A stretch of DNA of 64,000 nucleotides, taken from positions 62,001 to 126,000 of the forward strand of contig JAEUTN010000010.1 of the NCBI GenBank assembly GCA_016787895.1, written 5' to 3'. This stretch comes from Bacteroidia bacterium. Its GTDB lineage: Bacteria; Bacteroidota; Bacteroidia; B-17B0; Aurantibacillaceae. The position numbers and the translations under genes were made by a program. The notes below the pieces were generated by a model. The model ran no database searches. It saw nothing but the letters and a program-made list of their open reading frames with translations, and was not told the DNA's origin. This document shows, piece after piece, positions 17,130-25,551 of the stretch. Position 1 is the first letter of the stretch. Every line of letters starts with the position of its first letter.

Positions 17130-18755
17130 CTATGCCTGCAGGTTTTTGTAATACTTTTTTCTGGTTTCCTGAATCGCCGGATTTTCCAAATACTCATCAT
17201 ACGAACACACCTTATCAATAATGCCTGCAGGTGTGATTTCTATTATCCTATTGGCCACGGTTTGCATCAATTGGTGGTCATGGCTGGTAAAGAGTATCGT
17301 GCCTGCAAAATCTTTCAGGGCATCGTTGTACGAAATAATACTTTCCAGGTCTAGGTGGTTGGTGGGTTCATCCAGAATCAGCAAATTCGGATTCATCAGC
17401 ATTAAGCGGCTGGTCATGCACCTTACCTTTTCCCCCCCACTGAGCACATTGCATTTTTTCAACACTTCCTCTCCGCTGAATAACATTTTTCCAAGAAAAC
17501 CCCGGATGTAAGTTTCGTCTTTGTCCTTGCTGAACTGCCTTAACCAATCAATCAAATTCAAATCACTTTGAAAATAATTCGTGTTGTCATTCGGCAAATA
17601 CGCCATTGAAATGGTGGTTCCAAACGTATACCTGCCGGTAAACTCCTTTTGTTCCCCGGCTAACACACTGAACAATCCTGAAACTGACAATTGATTTTTT
17701 GAAATAAAAGCGATTTTATCTCCTTTTCTTACATTGATATTGAGTGAATCAAACAAGATTTGACCATGCTGCTTCAGCATCAGGTTTTCGATGTTTAAAA
17801 TCTGATCCCCGGCTTCTCTTTCCTGCTTAAAAATAATGCCCGGGTATTTTCGGGTACTGGCCGGAATTTCATCAATGGTGAGTTTTTCCAAAAGTTTTTT
17901 ACGGCTTGTGGCCTGGCGGCTTTTGCTGGCATTGGCGCTGAAGCGGGATACAAAATCCTGCAACTCCTTGCGTTTGTCTTCCACTTTTTTATTCTGGTCG
18001 CTGCGTTGTTTTAATTGCAGCTGACTCATGGAGTACCAAAAACTATAGTTTCCGGTGTAAATGCTCATCTTACCAAAATCAATGTCACAAATATTGGTAC
18101 ACACGGCATCCAAAAAGTGACGGTCGTGGCTGATCACAATCACGGTATTTTCAAAGTCAGCCAAAAAATCTTCCAGCCAGGTAATGGTTTCCACATCCAG
18201 ATCATTGGTGGGCTCATCCAGCAATAAAATGTCGGGGTTACCAAAAAGTGCCTGAGCCAGCAAGGTTTTCACCTTTTCTTTACCCGATAAATTTTTTAAC
18301 AAGGAATCGTGTTTTGCCGGCTCAATGCCCATGTTGGTTAACATTTCAGCGGCTTCACTTTCAGCGTTCCATCCGTTTAATTCGGCAAATTCAGCTTCCA
18401 GTTCGCTGGCCTTTACCCCATCTTCATCCGTAAACTCTGTTTTGGCATAAATGGCATCCTTCTCTTTCATGAGTTTATAGAGCCTTTTGTTACCCATAAT
18501 CACCGTTTCAAGCACCGAATAGTCGTTGAACTCCGAGTGGTTTTGTTTCAGCACACTCATCCTCAGGCCCGGTAAAACTGTCACCTTACCTTTAGTGGGT
18601 TCAATTTCCCCGCTAAGGATTTTCATAAAGGTGGATTTTCCGGCACCATTGGCCCCAATGATTCCATAACAGTTTCCGGACGTGAAATTGACGTTTACCT
18701 CGTCGAACAAAACCCGTTTACCATATTGCAACGAAACGTTTGAAGCCGATATCAT
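17130..18755 (-). CDS. ABC-F family ATPase, YbiT-like
   Basis: A 541-residue soluble protein of two ABC domains without membrane segments, the ABC-F arrangement of ribosome-binding translation factors. Domain 1 has Walker A GANGAGKST, signature LSGKEK and Walker B ILLLDEPTNDLD. The interdomain linker carries FSANASKSRQATSRKK, a strong YbiT-subfamily marker. Domain 2 has signature LSGGEKVR and Walker B LLILDEPTNHLD, but its Walker A region reads FISKNQLSVSGL and has lost the GxxxxGKS/T loop, so it may not bind ATP normally. The downstream histidine-switch segments are present in both halves (ISHDRHF and TSHDHQ). Single gene, not an exporter. Confidence 0.92.
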   Translation of the reverse strand: MISASNVSLQYGKRVLFDEVNVNFTSGNCYGIIGANGAGKSTFMKILSGEIEPTKGKVTVLPGLRMSVLKQNHSEFNDYSVLETVIMGNKRLYKLMKEKDAIYAKTEFTDEDGVKASELEAEFAELNGWNAESEAAEMLTNMGIEPAKHDSLLKNLSGKEKVKTLLAQALFGNPDILLLDEPTNDLDVETITWLEDFLADFENTVIVISHDRHFLDAVCTNICDIDFGKMSIYTGNYSFWYSMSQLQLKQRSDQNKKVEDKRKELQDFVSRFSANASKSRQATSRKKLLEKLTIDEIPASTRKYPGIIFKQEREAGDQILNIENLMLKQHGQILFDSLNINVRKGDKIAFISKNQLSVSGLFSVLAGEQKEFTGRYTFGTTISMAYLPNDNTNYFQSDLNLIDWLRQFSKDKDETYIRGFLGKMLFSGEEVLKKCNVLSGGEKVRCMTSRLMLMNPNLLILDEPTNHLDLESIISYNDALKDFAGTILFTSHDHQLMQTVANRIIEITPAGIIDKVCSYDEYLENPAIQETRKKYYKNLQA

Positions 18756-18798
18756 AGTAGTTTTTTAAGGCCGCAAAGGTACTCATTCAGAACCAATT

Positions 18799-18828
18799 TT
18801 TGCTGTTTAAAGTCTATTCTTAGCTTTG
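18799..18828 (+). promoter_or_regulatory. Bacteroidota-type promoter, leaderless start
   Basis: TTTG (18799-18802), 18 nt, then TAGCTTTG (18821-18828), a full consensus match. The ATG of the next gene is only 4 nt after the -7 box, so the message probably begins at or next to its start codon. Confidence 0.75.
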
Positions 18829-18832
18829 TTGT

Positions 18833-19672
18833 ATGCGGTTTTTGCTCTTTTTTATGTTTCTTTTTCTAAACGGAAAGGCTCAACAGCAGTTTAAGGGAAA
18901 AGTGCAGGACCGTGAACGCCAAGCCGGCATCCCCTTTGTAAGCATAGGTGTTCCGGGCAAACCAATTGGCACCGTTAGCGATGAAGAAGGTTACTTTCTG
19001 CTTTCCGTCAGCGAATATAAACCGGGCGACAGTGTACGATTTATGGCTGTTGGATACAAAGCCCTTAGCATTGCCCTTTCAGAACTAAAGGCAAACGAAG
19101 TTCATACAATCACCCTTGAAGCAAGTGCCGTGGAACTGGAAGAAGTGGTGGTAAGGCCGGGAAAGTTAAAATACAAAAAACTGGGCGTAACATCCTATAG
19201 CAAAAACAACTGTACGGGATTTGCTGATGTAGGGAACAACTGGAAGGGCTCGGAAGCCGCCGTGCTGTTTCGCACCGACAGAGAAGTGGCTCTGGAATAT
19301 TTTGCTTTTTACGTCATCCAAAACAAATACCCTGACAGCCTGAGTTTTCGTTTAAAATTCTATAAAAAAACCGGCAACAATTATGTTGGGGCCATAATTG
19401 CAAACAAAGCCGTAATTTTTAAAATCGGAACGGCAAAAGGGGAAGTTAAAATTCCGCTTAAGGAATACAACATCCGCCTGAAAGAGGATTTTTTTGTGAG
19501 TCTGGAATGCCTTGAAGATGAGCTTGACATCCGCAAGTTCTGTTATTCCGGTTCCCTGAAGGTGCCCTCCTATTACAAGGTTAAAGCTTTTTCAAAATGG
19601 CACAGCACAAGAGGCACTAACACCGGAGGAGGAGGCGCTGATTTTAACCTGATGGTTTCTTATTCACCCTAA
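18833..19672 (+). CDS. Secreted protein with carboxypeptidase-regulatory-like domain
   Basis: A 279-residue exported protein. A signal peptide (1-16) precedes a CarboxypepD_reg-like beta-sandwich (about 18-100) with the usual opening FKGKVQDRERQAGIPFVSIGV and GTVSDEEGYF, as seen at the N-terminus of TonB receptors but here without a barrel. The second part (about 110-279) has no domain I recognise; it contains two paired-cysteine candidates and a glycine run near the C-terminus. It probably binds a surface ligand or protein partner. The promoter places transcription start at the ATG. Confidence 0.7.
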   Translation: MRFLLFFMFLFLNGKAQQQFKGKVQDRERQAGIPFVSIGVPGKPIGTVSDEEGYFLLSVSEYKPGDSVRFMAVGYKALSIALSELKANEVHTITLEASAVELEEVVVRPGKLKYKKLGVTSYSKNNCTGFADVGNNWKGSEAAVLFRTDREVALEYFAFYVIQNKYPDSLSFRLKFYKKTGNNYVGAIIANKAVIFKIGTAKGEVKIPLKEYNIRLKEDFFVSLECLEDELDIRKFCYSGSLKVPSYYKVKAFSKWHSTRGTNTGGGGADFNLMVSYSP

Positions 19673-19827
19673 TCGCTTTTTAATTAGCGTGCCTCCAAAA
19701 ACAAACAAAATGCGCTTGTTTTTTGTTGGCAAAGAGTAAAAAGCTAAAACAATTCTTTACTTTGTGTCCAGTTAAAATACAATTACCCCCTACCCGATTT
19801 TTAACAGGGGTCCAGAGGATTAGCCAT

Positions 19828-21369
19828 ATGAACGAAAAAATAAAATTACTCGATCAAAAAAAGTCGGAAGCCCTTTTGGGTGGTGGTCAAAAACGCATTG
19901 ACGCGCAGCACAAAAAAGGCAAACTCACTGCCCGGGAGCGGATTCATTTTTTAATGGATGAAGGCAGTTTTGAGGAAATTGGTATGCTGGTTCAGCACCG
20001 CAGCAACGATTTTGGATTGGACAAGGAAAAGTACCTCGGAGATGGCGTGGTGACCGGTTATGGTAAAATTAACGGTCGCCTCACGTATGTGTTTTCACAA
20101 GACTTTACGGTATTTGGAGGGAGTTTAAGTGAAACGCATGCCGAAAAAATTTGCAAAGTCATGGATCTGGCCATGAAAAACGGTGCGCCGGTAATTGGAT
20201 TAAACGACAGTGGTGGAGCCCGTATTCAGGAAGGTGTGGTTTCATTAGGCGGTTATGCTGATATTTTTTACCGTAATGTTCGCTCAAGCGGCGTTATTCC
20301 TCAGCTATCAGCCATCATGGGACCCTGCGCGGGAGGTGCCGTATACAGCCCGGCCATGACCGACTTTATTTTAATGGTTGAAAACACAAGTTACATGTTT
20401 GTTACCGGACCTAACGTGGTAAAAACGGTAACACACGAAGAGGTAAGCAGTGAAGAATTGGGAGGAGCCATAACCCATGCTACAAAAAGCGGTGTCACAC
20501 ATTTTGCCTGTGCCAATGAGGTGGAAGCGATTAATTACCTGAAACTTTTGCTGAGCTATATGCCTCAGAATTGTGAAGAAGATGCGCCTGCCCTTCCCTA
20601 TGAAGCGGGTGATGAACTTCGTCCCGGACTGAACGACATTATTCCCGAAAACGCCAATCAGCCATACGACATTAGAGAGGTGATTGAACAGGTGATTGAT
20701 TCAGACAGTTTTTGTGAGGTACACAAACTGTTTGCTGAAAACATTGTAGTTGGTTTTGCCCGCCTGGCCGGAAAAAGCATAGGCATTGTGGCCAATCAAC
20801 CGGCTGTGCTTGCCGGGGTTTTGGATATACATTCCTCAACCAAAGCCGCGCGTTTTGTAAGGTTTTGCGACAGCTTTAACATTCCGCTTTTAGTATTTGA
20901 AGACGTTCCCGGCTTTTTGCCCGGAACCGATCAAGAGTGGAATGCCATCATTACCAATGGCGCGAAATTGTTATATGCTTTTAGTGAAGCAACAGTACCC
21001 AGAATTACTGTTATTACCAGAAAAGCTTATGGTGGGGCCTACGATGTGATGAATAGCAAACACATTGGAGCGGATATGAACTTTGCCTGGCCCAGCGCCG
21101 AAATTGCCGTGATGGGTGCCAAGGGCGCCGCGGAAATTATTTTTAAATCCGAAATAGCGGCTGCTCCGGATAAGGTAGGTAAATGGAAAGAAAAGGAAAA
21201 CGAATACCAAACCCTGTTCGCCAACCCTTACCGCGCTGCCGAAAGAGGTTTTATTGACGAGGTAATAAAACCGGAGGAAACCCGTGTAAAACTCATACGT
21301 GCCTTTGATATGATGAAAAACAAAGTGGATAATTTGCCTAAGAAAAAACACGGTAATATTCCTTTGTAA
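19828..21369 (+). CDS. Acyl-CoA carboxylase carboxyltransferase (beta) subunit, propionyl-CoA type
   Basis: A 513-residue carboxyltransferase counted from ATG 19828; the frame upstream has no family resemblance. It transfers CO2 from carboxybiotin to an acyl-CoA such as propionyl-CoA. Typical signs are [19 protein letters not shown], the oxyanion-hole segments GGARIQEGV and [13 protein letters not shown], and in the second half [14 protein letters not shown] and [13 protein letters not shown]. Length and motifs match PccB/MmdA. The biotin carboxylase and biotin carrier genes are not adjacent, so they are probably elsewhere. Confidence 0.93.
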   Translation: MNEKIKLLDQKKSEALLGGGQKRIDAQHKKGKLTARERIHFLMDEGSFEEIGMLVQHRSNDFGLDKEKYLGDGVVTGYGKINGRLTYVFSQDFTVFGGSLSETHAEKICKVMDLAMKNGAPVIGLNDSGGARIQEGVVSLGGYADIFYRNVRSSGVIPQLSAIMGPCAGGAVYSPAMTDFILMVENTSYMFVTGPNVVKTVTHEEVSSEELGGAITHATKSGVTHFACANEVEAINYLKLLLSYMPQNCEEDAPALPYEAGDELRPGLNDIIPENANQPYDIREVIEQVIDSDSFCEVHKLFAENIVVGFARLAGKSIGIVANQPAVLAGVLDIHSSTKAARFVRFCDSFNIPLLVFEDVPGFLPGTDQEWNAIITNGAKLLYAFSEATVPRITVITRKAYGGAYDVMNSKHIGADMNFAWPSAEIAVMGAKGAAEIIFKSEIAAAPDKVGKWKEKENEYQTLFANPYRAAERGFIDEVIKPEETRVKLIRAFDMMKNKVDNLPKKKHGNIPL

Positions 21370-21425
21370 AAAGGTACAAGGCCATTTATACTAAAACCAA
21401 AATAACAATTTATACTCCAATCACC

Positions 21426-22016
21426 ATGAAAAAAACAATCCTTCTTGTGCTTTTATTAAGTGGCTTAAACGGGATTTCTCAGGAAAAACTGTTCAGGTTT
21501 GGCTTTCTTTTGAACACCAATGTAACTTCCTTAAGTGCTGACCCGGAGATTGGCACTGTAAAACCCCAACTGGCTTTTGGAGGCAGTGCCTTTGCCAGAC
21601 TGAAGATTCTTTTTCTTTATGCTGAACTTGATGCCGGATTCGCATCACATGAAGTGAACGTCTCCAATACGGTTTTGGGCACAAACTATGATTACAATTA
21701 TAACTTTAACGGCCTTGACCTTTCCGGGATATTAGGCTGGAGGGTAATTGGTATAGGAAAACTGGGGAATTTCAGGTTATTTACCGGTTTCAACATTAAT
21801 AACTACACAAAAATCAAAGTCACCTCCAATGGTTCTTCAGTTACTGATCCCTCCATTAATACCGGCAACAGTGCATTTTTGTTCGGAACCGGCGTTGACA
21901 TTTGGAGGATTGTGTTTAACCTGAAGTACAACATTGGCCTGACTGATCTCAGCAGCTTATCCACGCAGGAAATGAAGTCAAGCTCATTCGTGGTTTCATT
22001 GGGTATTAAGTTTTAA
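21426..22016 (+). CDS. Outer-membrane beta-barrel protein
   Basis: A 196-residue exported protein with a signal peptide (1-19, ending GISQ) and regularly spaced amphipathic strands. The final strand ends in SLGIKF, a terminal aromatic as expected for barrel insertion. It belongs to the broad OMP_b-brl group; no specific function can be given. The permease gene starts 4 nt after its stop, so they are likely co-transcribed. Confidence 0.68.
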   Translation: MKKTILLVLLLSGLNGISQEKLFRFGFLLNTNVTSLSADPEIGTVKPQLAFGGSAFARLKILFLYAELDAGFASHEVNVSNTVLGTNYDYNYNFNGLDLSGILGWRVIGIGKLGNFRLFTGFNINNYTKIKVTSNGSSVTDPSINTGNSAFLFGTGVDIWRIVFNLKYNIGLTDLSSLSTQEMKSSSFVVSLGIKF

Positions 22017-22020
22017 GCAG

Positions 22021-23151
22021 ATGATGAAGGATGAAAAACGCCCCCAATTGGTTGGAGTAGACTTCAGCCATCTTGTTGACAATCTGATCAAGTTGTTGTT
22101 GCTCTATTTTTTACTGGGGTATTGTGGTGATATACTTCAACCTTTTTTACTGATACTGGTTTGGGGAGGTATTATTGCCATTGCCACACATCCCATTTTT
22201 TTGTTCCTAACAAAACTCTTCAAAGGCCGTTCTATCCTGAGTTCAATCCTTGTAACCGTCATGATGCTTAGCATTATTGTTGTACCGGGCTGGTTGGTGA
22301 TTGACTCCTTACTCGAAGGCATCAATCATTTAAAGACCATGTACGAAACGCAACGTTTGGTTATTCCGCCCCCATCCGCTTCAACCCAACACTGGCCTGC
22401 ATTTACCAAACCCCTGATTGACCTTTGGACAGAGGCTTCAGTGAATACAGCTGAAGCCATTCAGAATCACTCGGATCAACTGAAGGAGGTTGCGATATGG
22501 ACTTTTGGCGCTTTATCCGGATTCAGCAAAGGCTTACTCCAGTTTATCGCCTCTGTTATAATTGCCGGAGTTTATTTTATCTATTCAGAGTCGATTCACA
22601 ACACATCAATAGGCATTTTCAGGAAACTTGCCGGAGAACGGGGTGATCATTTGGTTGAAATTTCAATTACCACCATTCGCAATGTGGTTAAAGGTATATT
22701 AGGGGTTGCGGTTATACAGGCCGGCATGGCAGGCATTGGTTTTTTTGCAGCCGGTGTGCCCTTTGCCGGTTTATGGACTATTTTATGTTTAATTCTTGCC
22801 ATTGTTCAAATAGGCGCCGCACCGGTGGCCATCCCTGCAATTATTTACGTGATTTCGGTCAACTCAACCTTAAGCGCCACGTTGTTTACCATTTGGATGT
22901 TAGTGGTTTTATTTATCGATAACGTTCTAAAGCCTATTCTGCTGGGTAGGGGTGCCCCTGCTCCTATGCTGGTTATTTTTCTTGGTGCAATTGGTGGATT
23001 TATTTCCCACGGATTTATTGGTCTTTTCTTAGGCGCTGTGATACTCACGCTGGCCTATAAATTGTTTCATACCTGGTTCAGTGAACCAAAAGAAACAGAA
23101 GCTGTTGATACAAAGCTTCAAACTGAAACAGAGGGGGAAACGAAAACCTAA
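22021..23151 (+). CDS. AI-2E family transporter (DUF20) permease
   Basis: A 376-residue polytopic membrane protein with about seven to eight helices. The C-terminal half contains the family segments IRNVVKGILGVAVIQAG and FIDNVLKPILLGRGAPAP, followed by the last helices. Family members have been described as AI-2 exporters, Na+/H+ antiporters or permeases of unknown cargo, so the name is by family only. The C-terminus (about 355-376) is acidic and polar. Two in-frame ATGs (22021 and 22024) make no difference to the product. Confidence 0.88.
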   Translation: MMKDEKRPQLVGVDFSHLVDNLIKLLLLYFLLGYCGDILQPFLLILVWGGIIAIATHPIFLFLTKLFKGRSILSSILVTVMMLSIIVVPGWLVIDSLLEGINHLKTMYETQRLVIPPPSASTQHWPAFTKPLIDLWTEASVNTAEAIQNHSDQLKEVAIWTFGALSGFSKGLLQFIASVIIAGVYFIYSESIHNTSIGIFRKLAGERGDHLVEISITTIRNVVKGILGVAVIQAGMAGIGFFAAGVPFAGLWTILCLILAIVQIGAAPVAIPAIIYVISVNSTLSATLFTIWMLVVLFIDNVLKPILLGRGAPAPMLVIFLGAIGGFISHGFIGLFLGAVILTLAYKLFHTWFSEPKETEAVDTKLQTETEGETKT

Positions 23152-23172
23152 GCCTGGCCTAAATCATAGAAT

Positions 23173-25422
23173 TCAGAACAGGAATCCGATTTTTATGTGT
23201 TTATAAACCACGCCCAACTCAGGGGCGTACATAGCCGTGAATTCCATTGGCATTACACCGAGGTTATATCCTAAACCCAAGGAAAAACCATTCAATACTC
23301 TGGTATTGTCATGAACATAAATTTCATCATAGGTTGAGAAATCATAAAAGAGAGAATTGGCTCTTGCCAGTATAAATACATCTCCATGTACCTGATATTG
23401 CAAACCTATCTGACCGATTAAGGCCGACCTTGAGGTAACCTGACCTTCGTTTAAGCCTGCAAAAACCATTTGTTGACGAAACAAGGGCTGAATACCTCCA
23501 ATGAAAAAATTATCAAAATCAAATCCCTGAGAATGGTAAGTCAAACCAAGATTCGCATGATAAAAAAAAGTGAGTTTTTTGTGTATGGGAATGTATTCGA
23601 GATAATCAAAACGGGCACGATAAAATTCAGGTTTACCATCAACGATAAAGGAAACATCGGCCTGTTGCCCCGTATTGTTATACACCAGAATATCTGCGTG
23701 GCGGTTGTACACTACCCCGGTTTCCAACCTCATCAGTCTTCCGGAAGTCGGGAAATGAAAACGATCGGTGGTATTGTTTTCGAGCTTGAGGTATGAATAA
23801 AGGTAATTGTTTGTGCCGTCTATTTTATTCACAGCTGAAACATCAGGGTAAAAGTGATTTTGCTGGTAATTGGTACCAACACTCAAACTCCAATCCACAC
23901 CAAAAACATGGGAATAATTCAGGTCTAAACGCGAAAAACGCAGATTGTACAAGTATTCCTTGGTAGCATTTTCGTAAATGTTCCAGGGCAGGTTTTCGTT
24001 CAGGTATTCAATATTGATAAAGTCGTTGGCTTTTCTTCCAAAAGCCTGACGGTGCTGAACAAGTACCCTTAAGTATTCCCCGACCGCAATTTTAAACATG
24101 GTTCTGGATTTATCCAGCAGCAAATTTCTTACAGTTATATTGGCCAAAACGGCAGGTCCGCTATAAGAATGAAAAGACAAACCCACTTTCGCCTGGGTGA
24201 GCATGGTTTCCTTTACTATGCATTTCAACTTTGCATGGCCTGGTTCAGCAGGTATCAACTCGTAATAAATATTATCGTAATATCTGCTGGAATACGCTCT
24301 TCTGAAACCCCGGTTGATTTGTTCTGCTGTATAGCTTTTGCCGGTTTGTATATCGATTTTATCCATTAACAGATCTTTGCTGGTATTTTTGATGCCAACA
24401 AATTCCATTTCATCAATCACAATGTTTTGTATTTCCGGTAAGCGCTTCTCGGGATCGTACTTTACAGGATACAAACGATTCAGTGAATCCGCCAATCGTT
24501 TAAAATAAGGATAATACAACTTCCCTATTTCTTTCCCGATCCGCATGATGTCATCGCTGGCACCAAAACTGCCGGCGCTGTATTGATCCACCGGAGGTTC
24601 TATAATCACGTTACAAAGTTTTTTCTCCTTCACCAGGTCCTCTGCATCCCGGTATTGTGTGATCTGGTAAAACACATCGAGCGCTGTATTTAGTTTTGAA
24701 ACATCAGGTAAACCTGGAAACAGATTCACCCCGATCACAATATCGGCCCCCATTTTTTTAATATCGGTCACCGGAAAATTCCGGATGATACCGCCGTCCA
24801 CCAGCTTGGTGGTATCCACATCAATGGCCGTAAACACACTGGGTATAGCCATGCTGGCCCTCACCGCTTTTACAATTTCACCTTTTGAATGTACTACAGC
24901 TTTGCCCGTTGATAGGTCAGTAGAAATGCATTTAAAAGGGATATTAAACTTTGAAAAATCTTTGATGTTATATACCGGAAGAAGGAGTTCATTCAACTTT
25001 AACCAAAGCTCCTCCGATTCAATTAATCCTGTTGCTATTTTTGGTTTCAGCCCTTTCATCCCCACTTCAGCAGAATACTTACCGTACTCGTCTTTCTCAT
25101 CAATGCTGATGTCGGTATAACTGGGTTTATTGCTCAGCAGCACACCCCAATCCAGTTTGTCCACTTCCTTCTCAATTTGTTTTCCGGTATAACCCACCGA
25201 ATACAAAGAACCCATCACGCTTCCCATGCTGGTACCGGTAAGAAAATCAATTTTTAATCCGGCGCTGTCAATGGCTTGCAAAATGCCAATGTGAGAAATG
25301 CCTTTGGCTCCGCCCCCGCTTAACACCAGACCTACTTTTGGGCGCTGAGAAAAGAGATGAAAAGACAGTAAATAAAAAACAATTAAAGAAAGATATCTTA
25401 CCTGAAGGAAATTTTGCCTCAT
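23173..25422 (-). CDS. Patatin-like phospholipase fused to an Omp85-type barrel
   Basis: A 749-residue exported protein. Signal peptide 1-25. The patatin domain (about 28-250) has the oxyanion loop GGGAKG, nucleophile Ser65 in GTSMG, and Asp209 in DGG, the complete Ser-Asp dyad, so lipase activity is likely. A POTRA-like segment (about 335-410) and a C-terminal surface-antigen/Omp85 barrel (about 420-749) follow. This is the layout of PlpD-like (type Vd) proteins, in which the barrel moves the lipase to or across the outer membrane. It lies just downstream of the TamA/TamB-like pair on the same strand. Confidence 0.9.
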   Translation of the reverse strand: MRQNFLQVRYLSLIVFYLLSFHLFSQRPKVGLVLSGGGAKGISHIGILQAIDSAGLKIDFLTGTSMGSVMGSLYSVGYTGKQIEKEVDKLDWGVLLSNKPSYTDISIDEKDEYGKYSAEVGMKGLKPKIATGLIESEELWLKLNELLLPVYNIKDFSKFNIPFKCISTDLSTGKAVVHSKGEIVKAVRASMAIPSVFTAIDVDTTKLVDGGIIRNFPVTDIKKMGADIVIGVNLFPGLPDVSKLNTALDVFYQITQYRDAEDLVKEKKLCNVIIEPPVDQYSAGSFGASDDIMRIGKEIGKLYYPYFKRLADSLNRLYPVKYDPEKRLPEIQNIVIDEMEFVGIKNTSKDLLMDKIDIQTGKSYTAEQINRGFRRAYSSRYYDNIYYELIPAEPGHAKLKCIVKETMLTQAKVGLSFHSYSGPAVLANITVRNLLLDKSRTMFKIAVGEYLRVLVQHRQAFGRKANDFINIEYLNENLPWNIYENATKEYLYNLRFSRLDLNYSHVFGVDWSLSVGTNYQQNHFYPDVSAVNKIDGTNNYLYSYLKLENNTTDRFHFPTSGRLMRLETGVVYNRHADILVYNNTGQQADVSFIVDGKPEFYRARFDYLEYIPIHKKLTFFYHANLGLTYHSQGFDFDNFFIGGIQPLFRQQMVFAGLNEGQVTSRSALIGQIGLQYQVHGDVFILARANSLFYDFSTYDEIYVHDNTRVLNGFSLGLGYNLGVMPMEFTAMYAPELGVVYKHIKIGFLF

Positions 25423-25480
25423 ACATTAGGGTATAGTAACACGAAATTAACCTATTCCATGTTCATGTACAATGCAAGCC

Positions 25481-25506
25481 AAAAAAAACGACAGCACCCC
25501 TGTTGT
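25481..25506 (-). terminator. Possible terminator after the TamA-like gene
   Basis: On the minus strand a 6-bp stem with one mismatch (ACAACA / TGCTGT, loop GGGG) is followed 2 nt later by eight Ts. It lies about 45 nt after the gene's stop. The short imperfect stem makes this a weak call. Confidence 0.4.
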
Positions 25507-25551
25507 TCCGGGGGGGGTTTAGAGAAAACCAGGAATACAGGTAAATGGCCA

